In this document: positions 42,839 to 50,801 of the stretch, one piece after another
Position numbering within the stretch: position 1 is the stretch's first letter
Layout of the letters: each line of letters starts with the position of its first letter
Assembly: GCF_002943565.1 (NCBI RefSeq)
Contig: NZ_PJCH01000005.1
Location: forward strand, 496,001-560,000
DNA: 64,000 bases
Direction of reading: 5' to 3'
Source of the DNA: Hyphococcus luteus
Lineage (GTDB): Bacteria; Pseudomonadota; Alphaproteobacteria; Caulobacterales; Parvularculaceae
The notes under the pieces: model-generated
Databases searched by the model: none
The model's input: the letters and a program-made list of their open reading frames with translations, nothing else
Told to the model about the DNA's origin: nothing
Made by a program: the position numbers and the translations under genes

Positions 42839-44146
42839 ATGTCTGATTTTTCACCACGCGAAATCGTTTCCGAGCTCGACCGTTTTATCATCGGCCAGAA
42901 AGCCGCTAAGCGCGCCGTCGCCATCGCGCTTCGAAACCGCTGGCGCCGCCGGCGCGTCGAGGGCTCGTTGCAAGATGAAATCACGCCGAAAAACATTTTG
43001 ATGATCGGCCCCACCGGCGTCGGCAAAACCGAAATCTCCCGGCGCCTGGCAAAGCTCGCCGGGGCGCCGTTCCTGAAAGTCGAGGCGACGAAATTCACCG
43101 AAGTCGGTTATGTGGGCCGCGACGTCGATTCCATTATCCGCGATCTTGTCGAAATCGCCGTCGGCATGGTGCGCGATAAAAAACGCGAAGAGGTGAAAGC
43201 CGCGGCGCAGGCGGCGGCCGAAGAACGCGTCCTTGACGCGCTGGTGGGCGACCATGGAACGGAATCGACGCGTGAGGCCTTTCGCCGGAAGCTGCGCGAC
43301 GGCGAGCTCGACGATCGCGAAGTGGAGCTCGACCTGCGCGAAACGCAAGGCTCTTCGCCGATGTTCGAAATCCCCGGCATGCCCGGCGCGCAAATGGGCA
43401 TGATCAACCTCTCCGACATGCTCGGCAAAGCCTTCCAGGGACAAAAAACAACGCGCCGCGTGAAAATCCGCGACGCTTACGAACCCCTGGTTTCCGAAGA
43501 AGCCGACCAGCTCATGGACGACGAAGCGATCGGCCGGGAGGCGGCGGATCTCGTCCAAAACGACGGCATCGTCTTCCTCGACGAAATCGACAAGATCGCC
43601 CGCTCGTCGGACCGGGCGAGCGCCGACATCTCCCGCGAGGGGGTGCAGCGCGATCTGTTGCCGCTGATCGAAGGCGCCACCGTCGCCACCAAATACGGGC
43701 CGGTCAAAACCGACCACATCCTGTTCATCGCATCGGGCGCCTTCCATCTGTCGAAGCCTTCGGACCTCCTGCCGGAGTTGCAGGGGCGCCTGCCGATCCG
43801 GGTGGAGCTCGATGCGCTGTCGCGCGACGATCTGCGGCGCATTCTGACCGAGCCCGAGGCGAGCCTGATCAAGCAGTATTCGGCCCTTCTGGCGACCGAG
43901 ACGGTGACCCTTGAATTCACCGAAGACGCCATAGACGCGCTCGCCGACGCCGCGGCGGAAGTGAACGCCGGGGTCGAAAATATCGGCGCACGCCGGCTCG
44001 CCACGATCATGGAGACGGTGCTCGACGAGATTTCCTTCGCCGCCGCCAACCGGGCCGGGGAGACCGTCACCATCGACCGAGCCTATGTGGAGAACGAGCT
44101 CGGCGAAATCACCAAAAACGCCGATTTGTCCAAGTATATCCTATAG
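42839..44146 (+). CDS. hslU: HslU ATPase subunit of the HslVU protease
   Basis: A 435-residue AAA+ unfoldase. It begins [20 protein letters not shown]; Walker A is GPTGVGKTE, Walker [12 protein letters not shown], and the pore loop is in EVGYVGRDV. The C-terminal end LSKYIL is the tail that docks into HslV and activates it. ATG 42839 is used; the open frame to 42734 would overlap the upstream terminator. Confidence 0.96.
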   Translation: MSDFSPREIVSELDRFIIGQKAAKRAVAIALRNRWRRRRVEGSLQDEITPKNILMIGPTGVGKTEISRRLAKLAGAPFLKVEATKFTEVGYVGRDVDSIIRDLVEIAVGMVRDKKREEVKAAAQAAAEERVLDALVGDHGTESTREAFRRKLRDGELDDREVELDLRETQGSSPMFEIPGMPGAQMGMINLSDMLGKAFQGQKTTRRVKIRDAYEPLVSEEADQLMDDEAIGREAADLVQNDGIVFLDEIDKIARSSDRASADISREGVQRDLLPLIEGATVATKYGPVKTDHILFIASGAFHLSKPSDLLPELQGRLPIRVELDALSRDDLRRILTEPEASLIKQYSALLATETVTLEFTEDAIDALADAAAEVNAGVENIGARRLATIMETVLDEISFAAANRAGETVTIDRAYVENELGEITKNADLSKYIL

Positions 44147-44317
44147 ATAGGAAGGCCGCTTTCGGCGCCGGAACGGTCGCCTTTTACGCGGCGATTTTGC
44201 ATCAGCAGCGGGGATTCCGGCCAGGTCGCCCCTGCCGCCCGATCCCTTTGGCGGCCGAAAGCCCCGGAAACCGGGAAAAGCCCCTTCAAGCCCCGAAAAA
44301 GCGGGCTTTCACGATCG

Positions 44318-44332
44318 TTAATGACAGGTTAA
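44318..44332 (+). promoter_or_regulatory. Perfect CtrA-type box TTAA-N7-TTAA
   Basis: TTAATGACAGGTTAA lies 38 bp upstream of the start of the PheA-like membrane protein. It matches the CtrA binding consensus known from Caulobacter. The window also encodes CckA, the kinase at the head of the CtrA pathway. Confidence 0.65.
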
Positions 44333-44370
44333 TCTATCCGTTCTTGAGGGAGTAGGAGCGGGGAAGAACC

Positions 44371-46239
44371 ATGGCAGACGGCGCAACGCGGCCTTGGAAA
44401 CGGCGGACGATGATGTCCTACGCCGAGGATGCCGATCCCCGCTTTTCCGAAAAAGCCCCTGAAACGACGACCGCCAGTGAAATCGACAAGGGCAAGAAGC
44501 GCCCGCGCATCGCCTTCACCGGCGAGGAATGGGGGTTCGGCTATCAGGCCACGCGGGTTTTTCTGAACCGCGCCAAAGACCGCAAGACCGTCCCTGACGG
44601 CGGGCTTTCCTCGATCGGCGCCGGCATTGAACGCGAGATCGACGCCGCCACCAAGAACAGCCGCTTCGACTATGCTCACGCCGTGACGCAGCCCTTGCGC
44701 ACCAAAGAGCAGTCGCTGATGGCGGTGAAGCAGGACTCTGCCGACTTTGCGGTCGTTCCCTTCTATCATCCGTATACGGGTTATGATTTCGAAACGCTTC
44801 GCGCCATGGCGGGGCTTTTCACCGTGCTCGGCGTGGAACAGATCGAGGCGACGGACAATCTCTGTCTCGCCGTGCATGAATCGCAGCTTTACGATCTCAT
44901 TCAATCGTCGCATCCCGGCACCGGCTTTTCAGCGCTGCAAAGGCGCTTCCGCAAAAGCTGGGGGCTTCTCGATTCCGCGAGCGGCAACGACCCGACAGGC
45001 GATTATGACATCGAAATGCCGCGCGCCGGCCTTCCCATTGATATGGCGGATCAGAAACTGATCCGTGACCGGATCGATGTGGTGTTCGCCGGCCCAGAGG
45101 CGCAGCGGCGCTGCAAGTCGAAACTCGACGGCCTGCGCTCGGTCGGCGTCGAAGTCCGCGAAACGGCGCAGCTTGTGGAGCCTCACCGGGAGCTGGCGAA
45201 GCTCGCCCGTTCGAGCATCAATCCGTCGCGCCAGACCAACACCATGTTCGATCCGGTCAGCGGCGAAACGCGGTTTTACTCAACCCTCGGGGCGGATGCG
45301 CAGGGCTCGAGCCTCTTCGCCATGGTGCTGCCTTACGAAGTCGCCATGCGCTCTTCCGACTATGTCATCATCGACGACAATGTCGACGACGCGCCGCCGA
45401 CAAAGACGCGCTTCATGGTGGTCGAGAACAATCCCGACCCGACGCTGTTCGAAGACAGATACCGCACCACCGACGCCAAGACGGCGTTCTGGGTGCAGCG
45501 CCTCCAGAAAGTGGCGCATCCGCAGATCGATTTGCCGGCGGGCCTGATGCGCTTTCTCGGGCTTTGCGCCTCGGCCGTCGCCATTGCGCTGATCGCGCTC
45601 GGCGGTTTCGGGCTCTACAATTCCATGCCGCTGCCCATGAGCGATATCGACGCCTTGCCTTACTGGCTGTCCGGCCTCACCGCAGGCGGCGCCGTCGTCT
45701 TCGGCGTCGTCACGCTCATGCTCGCCTGGGTGCTGCTTTCGGTGCAGAGCCGCGGGTCGAACGGCGTGCGCGTGCTCCTGCGCATCCTGCGCGACGGCGG
45801 CGCCGCATCGCTTGGCGATGTTGAAAACTTCCTCAGAAATTACGGCGTGCGTCATTCGCTCGTGCGCATGGGCGAGGACAGCGAAAACGACAGGCCGGCG
45901 CCGGTGGTGCTCGATATCGAATTCGACCCCGAAGACTTCGCCTACGGCCCGTTCGCCATGCTGTCGCGCCGCATGCGCGGCTCCGTCGTCAACGGCGCCA
46001 TGAAGAAGGTTTTCCAGCGCTGGAAAAACCGCGGCGTCACCGTGCTCGCCGCCATGCCTTTCGAACAGGCGCAATTGCCGCGTCACCGCGCACGCCGCTG
46101 GTGGAACGAAGGGGTCAGCGCCTGGCTGGCGGACGCGACCGAAACCTGGTTCATCCGCCTGTCGCGCCTGTTGGTCGTCCTTGTCCCGGCGGCTGCGCTT
46201 GTCGCTCTGATCGTCTGGTATATGAACGGCGCGAACTAA
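44371..46239 (+). CDS. Membrane protein with prephenate-dehydratase-like domain
   Basis: A 622-residue protein of unknown function. A basic N-terminus leads to a domain (about 45-375) whose blocks recall PheA: RIAFTGEEWGFGYQATRVF versus RIAYQGEPGAFSELA, DFAVVPFYHPYTGYD versus AMLPVENSLAGRV, and TKTRFMVVENNPD versus NTTRFLEMA. Two membrane segments follow (about 392-415 and 430-456), then a cytoplasmic domain (about 460-590) and a third helix at the C-terminus (592-618). No ACT domain is seen. The catalytic TTR is changed to KTR, so dehydratase activity is doubtful; a ligand sensor is as likely. It has its own promoter region with a CtrA box. Confidence 0.62.
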   Translation: MADGATRPWKRRTMMSYAEDADPRFSEKAPETTTASEIDKGKKRPRIAFTGEEWGFGYQATRVFLNRAKDRKTVPDGGLSSIGAGIEREIDAATKNSRFDYAHAVTQPLRTKEQSLMAVKQDSADFAVVPFYHPYTGYDFETLRAMAGLFTVLGVEQIEATDNLCLAVHESQLYDLIQSSHPGTGFSALQRRFRKSWGLLDSASGNDPTGDYDIEMPRAGLPIDMADQKLIRDRIDVVFAGPEAQRRCKSKLDGLRSVGVEVRETAQLVEPHRELAKLARSSINPSRQTNTMFDPVSGETRFYSTLGADAQGSSLFAMVLPYEVAMRSSDYVIIDDNVDDAPPTKTRFMVVENNPDPTLFEDRYRTTDAKTAFWVQRLQKVAHPQIDLPAGLMRFLGLCASAVAIALIALGGFGLYNSMPLPMSDIDALPYWLSGLTAGGAVVFGVVTLMLAWVLLSVQSRGSNGVRVLLRILRDGGAASLGDVENFLRNYGVRHSLVRMGEDSENDRPAPVVLDIEFDPEDFAYGPFAMLSRRMRGSVVNGAMKKVFQRWKNRGVTVLAAMPFEQAQLPRHRARRWWNEGVSAWLADATETWFIRLSRLLVVLVPAAALVALIVWYMNGAN

Positions 46240-46243
46240 ACGT

Positions 46244-46831
46244 TCAACGCTTCAGGAAAACGTAAAACGCGCCGGCGCCGCCATGGCGCTGATGGGCCCG
46301 GCTCGCCCGGGAGACGAATTTGCGCACCGGCTCCTCGCCGATCCAGTCGGCGAGCCGCGCCCGCAAGACGCCCCGTCCCACGCCTTGATCGAGCCCGCGG
46401 GTCAAATCGCCCGCCCCCTTGCCGGTGATCACCAGCAGACAGCGCGCGCCCCTTGCATGGCCTTCTGCGATGAAACGGTGGAGAACGCCGCGCGCCGTGC
46501 GCTGGGTGTGGCCGTGAAGGTCGAGCGTCGCATCGATCGCAAGTCGCCCCCGGGCCGCCAGCTTGTCGAGACGCGGATCGCCCGCCGCAAAAGGGTGCTG
46601 CTGTTGAGGCCGGCGCAGCGGGCCCTCCTTATGCGCGAGCGTGCCGCCGGCGGCCTTCGGCGCGGCGCAGCGGGCTTTCGAAGAAACCCCGATAGACGGC
46701 TTCGGCCCTGATTGCGGATCCGAAACGAGCTTTTCAGGTCTTGGCTTTTTGGCGTGCGCCGGGGCGACGTCGCGCGTCGCCTTGCGCCACAGCGCCTCTT
46801 CATCGGGCGTCAGGCCGCGCCGCCGGCTCAT
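46244..46831 (-). CDS. Smr-domain protein
   Basis: A 195-residue protein with a C-terminal Smr domain: IDATLDLHGHTQRTARGVLH (the LDLHG motif), ARCLLVITGKGAGD (the TGKG motif) and a final HGGAGAFYVFLKR. Smr domains of this type nick DNA or RNA. The N-terminal half is polar and variable. Its start overlaps mltA's stop (ATGA), the usual alphaproteobacterial mltA-smr pair. Confidence 0.9.
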   Translation of the reverse strand: MSRRRGLTPDEEALWRKATRDVAPAHAKKPRPEKLVSDPQSGPKPSIGVSSKARCAAPKAAGGTLAHKEGPLRRPQQQHPFAAGDPRLDKLAARGRLAIDATLDLHGHTQRTARGVLHRFIAEGHARGARCLLVITGKGAGDLTRGLDQGVGRGVLRARLADWIGEEPVRKFVSRASRAHQRHGGAGAFYVFLKR

Positions 46832-48192
46832 AGCCGGATTTCCCCGGGGTTCGCGGGCAGACGCTCGGCCAGCCGCCGGGGCAGGAGGACGGTCATGGAG
46901 CCCCTGGCGTTCATCGCCCCGGCGATCACCGCCGCTTCCTCGCCCGAGCCCCAGAAGACATCGCCCCGCAAAGGCCCCTTGATAGCGCCGCCCGTATCCT
47001 GGGCGATGAGGAGACGCCGGATCGGCTTGCCGCCGTCTACGCCGCTCACCGGCTCGATGTCGACCCAGACCGGCGCGCCGAGCGTATGATAGCGCCGGTC
47101 GACGGCGAGCGAGCGCCCGGGCGTTAAGGGCGCGCCCTGCGCGCCGAGGGGGCCGAGCGCGGGATCGACCGCATCGAGCCGCCTGAAGAAAACATAGGAT
47201 GCGTTTTCGTCTCTCACCTCTTCAGCCGCGTCCGCCGGCGCATCGGCGAGCCAGGCGCGGATCGATTGCATCGTCACCTCTTCAAGCGGCATAGCCCCGC
47301 GTTCCACCAGAACGCGCCCGATCGCCGTATAGGGATGGCCGTTCTGACCGGCATAGCCGACGCGCATCACGCCGCCGTCATCGAAAACGAGCCGGCCCGA
47401 GCCTTGTATCTGTAAAAAGAAAAGATCGTTGGGATCGAGCCAGGCGAGCGCGTTTGGGACCGCATGGGATTCAATGCCGCTGCGTGCTTCATAAGGGTGA
47501 AGCCGCCCGGCCTCGACCCTGCCGGCGATGCGCTCGCCTTTCAATTCATCGCGGAAAAGCCCGAGATCGACTTCCACAAGATCGTCCGGACGCGGAAGAA
47601 CCGGCGCCGTATGGGTTCGCGTGGCTTCATGCGAGGCGTGATAGACCGGCTCGAAATAACCAGTGAATGTTCCTTCGCGATCGACGCGCGGCCCGGCGCG
47701 GCGGGCGCGTCCGTCCGGCAAAGGATCGCGCACGGAGAAAAGCTCCACCGGCTGGAAATGAAATTCGAAAAAAGACCGGAAGGCGCCGCGCCGGTTCGCC
47801 GGATCGGCATAGGCGCTGACAATCAGAGCCCGCGCCTCGGCGCAAGGACGCAACCAGTCGGCGACGGTTCCGGAAAAGGTCACCGAGGGATCGGAAAGGT
47901 TTAAGTTTTCCATGGGGTTGGCCGGGGCCGTGCTGCCCTGCGCTTCGAACCTGGCGCAGGAGCGCACAAAAGCTTCAAGCGCGAGAGTGGGATCGTCCTG
48001 ACGCCAGCCGGGAATGTCGTCAAAGCTGACGAAGCGATAGCCGGGCGCCGGCGGGCCGTAGTCTTCGTCGGAAAACTTGCGTGCGTAATAGGGCGGGACG
48101 ACGCCGGTGAAAACAAGCGCCGTCGCAATGGCCGCCAACACAACCGCGCCCGCCAGAAACAGACGCAGCAGCATTCCCGAGGCGGATTTCAT
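46828..48192 (-). CDS. mltA: Membrane-bound lytic transglycosylase MltA
   Basis: A 454-residue lytic transglycosylase with an N-terminal anchor (about 8-32). The MltA domain has FTGYFEPVYHAS, DPNDLFFLQIQGSGRLVFDD and GQNGHPYTAIGRVL; the C-terminal 3D domain has LLIAQDTGGAIKGPLRGDVF with the three Asp that give it its name. It cleaves peptidoglycan to 1,6-anhydro products. It lies between tim44 and smr. Confidence 0.94.
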   Translation of the reverse strand: MKSASGMLLRLFLAGAVVLAAIATALVFTGVVPPYYARKFSDEDYGPPAPGYRFVSFDDIPGWRQDDPTLALEAFVRSCARFEAQGSTAPANPMENLNLSDPSVTFSGTVADWLRPCAEARALIVSAYADPANRRGAFRSFFEFHFQPVELFSVRDPLPDGRARRAGPRVDREGTFTGYFEPVYHASHEATRTHTAPVLPRPDDLVEVDLGLFRDELKGERIAGRVEAGRLHPYEARSGIESHAVPNALAWLDPNDLFFLQIQGSGRLVFDDGGVMRVGYAGQNGHPYTAIGRVLVERGAMPLEEVTMQSIRAWLADAPADAAEEVRDENASYVFFRRLDAVDPALGPLGAQGAPLTPGRSLAVDRRYHTLGAPVWVDIEPVSGVDGGKPIRRLLIAQDTGGAIKGPLRGDVFWGSGEEAAVIAGAMNARGSMTVLLPRRLAERLPANPGEIRL

Positions 48193-48240
48193 GAAAAAAT
48201 CACGGAGACCGGCGCTCCCCTTCTTACGCGCCGGAAAGTT

Positions 48241-48897
48241 TTATTCGGCGCCGCCGGTCGCCACAAGCGTCCAGTTGGGGTCGCCGCTCGCGCGCTTGCG
48301 CGAAAACGTCCAGCGGTCCTTGACGAGGTCGATGCGGTTGGGATCGCCGTCGACAATCTCGCCGTCGCGGTCGCGCGTGACGCGCACCTGGTTAGACGTG
48401 AATTCGACGACCGCCGACATGACGCCGTTCTCCACCGAACTGTCGACAATCGCCGCATGGTCGATGCCGACAAATTTGAGATCGCTCTGGTAACCGGCCG
48501 CATCGCGTTCGGAGACGGCGCTCTTGAACGCGCCGTATACGGATTCGCCGAGATAGGGGCGGATCGATTTGAGATCGCCCGACGCGAAGGCTTCCACGAC
48601 CATCTCATAAGCGCCGCGGGCGCCGGCGAGGAACGCCGCCTCGTCAAAAGCGGGATCGGCGTCGCGCAGGACGCGGGCGTTGGTGGAAACGGGTTTGGGA
48701 GGGGCGTCTTCCGGCGCGGCGTTGTCGTCGTCCTCGGCCGGATTGTCCGAGGCCCGCGAGCGCGCGCCTTCGCGAACCGCCTCGAGGTCGTGACGCTGCT
48801 CATGGCCGGTGCGGGCGCCAAGCACCGAAATCAGCCGGAAAATGACGAACGCCGCGACGCCTGCAAAGAAGAGAAGCACTGGATCCATAGGGGGCAA
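48241..48897 (-). CDS. Tim44/TimA-like domain protein
   Basis: A 218-residue protein with a short N-terminal membrane segment (about 7-24), an acidic linker, and the Tim44-like domain (about 85-215): FLAGARGAYEMVVEAFASGD, LKSIRPYLGESVYGAFKSAV, KDRWTFSRKRASGDPNWTLV. The alphaproteobacterial protein is related to the mitochondrial import subunit Tim44. ATG 48888 is an alternative start. Confidence 0.88.
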   Translation of the reverse strand: MPPMDPVLLFFAGVAAFVIFRLISVLGARTGHEQRHDLEAVREGARSRASDNPAEDDDNAAPEDAPPKPVSTNARVLRDADPAFDEAAFLAGARGAYEMVVEAFASGDLKSIRPYLGESVYGAFKSAVSERDAAGYQSDLKFVGIDHAAIVDSSVENGVMSAVVEFTSNQVRVTRDRDGEIVDGDPNRIDLVKDRWTFSRKRASGDPNWTLVATGGAE

Positions 48898-48972
48898 TAT
48901 CGCTCCAAAACCTTAATATTGCTCAAGCACGTTCTATATAGGACCTATAGAGCAGAATACACCCGGGGTCCC

Positions 48973-49383
48973 ATGCTGTTTGCCCTTATCGCCGTGTTTA
49001 TCGTCGGCCCGATCGCCGAAATTTACGTGCTTTTGACCGCTGCGGAGGCCTTTGGGGTCCTGCCGGTCATCGCCATGTGCCTCCTGACGGCCTTTCTGGG
49101 GGGCTTTATCATCCGCTGGCAGGGGCTGCACGCCCTCAACGCGGCCCGCGCGGACCTTGAAACCGGCCGCCTGCCGGTGGATTCCGCCGTCGACGGGGCG
49201 CTTTTGATCGTCGCCGCGCCCTTCCTGATGACGCCGGGATTTCTCACCGACACGGCGGGCTTCATCCTGCTCGTCCCGCCGGTGCGGCGGATGATCGCCC
49301 GCCTGGCCCTCAAGGCGGTGCGCGGGCATATCGTGCGTCATGAGGAAGTCGTCTTACGCGATGACGAGGATTTTCGGCGCTGA
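48973..49383 (+). CDS. fxsA: FxsA-family membrane protein
   Basis: A 136-residue FxsA: four hydrophobic segments, with FIVGPIAEIYVLLTAAEAFG and GALLIVAAPFLMTPGFLTD...FILLVPPVRR as signature. E. coli FxsA over-expression relieves phage T7 exclusion by the F factor; its normal role is unknown. ATG 48973 is used; the frame is open far upstream but without conserved sequence. Confidence 0.92.
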   Translation: MLFALIAVFIVGPIAEIYVLLTAAEAFGVLPVIAMCLLTAFLGGFIIRWQGLHALNAARADLETGRLPVDSAVDGALLIVAAPFLMTPGFLTDTAGFILLVPPVRRMIARLALKAVRGHIVRHEEVVLRDDEDFRR

Positions 49384-49502
49384 CGGCCCCCGCACCGCGG
49401 ATCGCAGGCCAATCGGCGTGCAGGGCCGCCGGGTTGCAGGCGCGCGGCGGTGCGTGTAAGGAGCGCGCTCTTTATTCCGCAAAATCTTAACGGAACGATC
49501 TC

Positions 49503-50033
49503 ATGTCCGATACGCCGACCCCGCCTGACGCAAACCCGCAAGGGGGCGCCCCGCAAGACCAGCCCTCGCTCACCGTGCTGGCGCAGTATCTGAAGGATCT
49601 TTCCTTCGAAAACCCCCGCGCGCCGGGCGTCTATCAGTCCAACGCCCAGCCGAAGATCGACGTCAATGTGGACGTGCAGGGCCGCGCCCTCAACACCAAC
49701 CAGTATGAAGTCGAGCTCTCGGTTTCGGCCCGCGCCAATCGCGACAATGAAGAAGCGATGTTCGTCGTCGAGGCGAGCTACGCCGGGGTTTTCGAAATCA
49801 CGGGCGTGCCGCGCGAACAGCTTGAGATGGTGATGCTGGTTGAGTGCCCGCGGCTGCTCTTTCCCTTCATGCGCCAGATCGTCGCCGACGCCACGCGCAA
49901 CGGCAATTTCCCGCCGCTGATGCTCGAGCCGATCGATTTCATGAGCATCTATGTGGCGAATGCGCAGCGCCGCAACGCCGAAGGCGCTCAAAATGGCGCA
50001 GCCCAGAACGCCGCCCCTGAAGGCCAGGCCTGA
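49503..50033 (+). CDS. secB: Protein-export chaperone SecB
   Basis: A 176-residue SecB that keeps preproteins unfolded for SecA. The core is intact: LTVLAQYLKDLSFENPRAPG, YEVELSVSARANRDNEEAMF, VVEASYAGVFEITGVP and LVECPRLLFPFMRQIVADAT. The position between fxsA and dnaQ is standard in alphaproteobacteria. Confidence 0.96.
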   Translation: MSDTPTPPDANPQGGAPQDQPSLTVLAQYLKDLSFENPRAPGVYQSNAQPKIDVNVDVQGRALNTNQYEVELSVSARANRDNEEAMFVVEASYAGVFEITGVPREQLEMVMLVECPRLLFPFMRQIVADATRNGNFPPLMLEPIDFMSIYVANAQRRNAEGAQNGAAQNAAPEGQA

Positions 50034-50040
50034 GACAAGC

Positions 50041-50757
50041 CTAGCCGGCCAGCACTTTCTTCCAGACCGCCTCGTCGCCAAGCTCGGCGACGAAACTTTC
50101 ATGCGCCGCGCGTTCTTCCGCCGTCACCAGAGAGGGAAGGGCGTTGGGGCGCTGGCGCGCCGGGGCGCGGCCGCCATTGAGACGGGCCGCCTCTGCGGCG
50201 TCATCGTCGCGCTTGAAATCGAGCCCGGCCTGCAGGCCCCCGGTAAGCTCGATATAGACCGTCGCCAAAAGCTTGGAGTCGAGCAGCGCGCCGTGCCCGT
50301 CGCGCTCACGGATCGACGTGTCGATGCCGAAACGCGAGCAGAGCGCGTCGAGGCTCGCCGGCGCGCCGGGAAATTTGCGGCGCGCAAGATGCAGCGTGTC
50401 GACGATGTTGTCCTTGGGAAGCGTTCTCAGCCCCGCCGCTTCGAGCTCCGCATTAAGGAAAGGCAGGTCGAAGCCGATCCCGTTATGGGCGACAAGCTGC
50501 GCCTCTCCGACGAAATCCAGGAACGCTTCAGCGACAAGCGGGTCGGTGAAAACCGGTTTGTCGCTCAGGAATTCCGCGGAAAGCCCGTGCACCTCGTAAG
50601 CGCCCATGGGCATGTCCCGCTTGGGGTTCACATAGGTATGGAAATTACGCCCCGTCACGGCGCCGTTCATCATTTCCACGCCGCCGATCTCGACAATCCG
50701 GTGGCCTTCGGAAAATTTAAATCCCGTCGTCTCGAGGTCGAATACGATCTGCCGCAT
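50041..50757 (-). CDS. dnaQ: DNA polymerase III epsilon subunit (3'-5' exonuclease)
   Basis: A 238-residue DEDDh proofreading exonuclease. Exo I is VFDLETTGFKF, Exo II HNGIGFDLPFLNAEL, and Exo III H-x4-D is in ERDGHGALLDSKLLA. The C-terminal tail reaches the alpha-subunit binding region. It converges on secB with a 7-bp gap. Confidence 0.95.
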   Translation of the reverse strand: MRQIVFDLETTGFKFSEGHRIVEIGGVEMMNGAVTGRNFHTYVNPKRDMPMGAYEVHGLSAEFLSDKPVFTDPLVAEAFLDFVGEAQLVAHNGIGFDLPFLNAELEAAGLRTLPKDNIVDTLHLARRKFPGAPASLDALCSRFGIDTSIRERDGHGALLDSKLLATVYIELTGGLQAGLDFKRDDDAAEAARLNGGRAPARQRPNALPSLVTAEERAAHESFVAELGDEAVWKKVLAG

Positions 50758-50801
50758 GCCGCCGCCTTTACGCCCGCGCCGCCCCGCGCGAAGCCTCCTG
50801 T

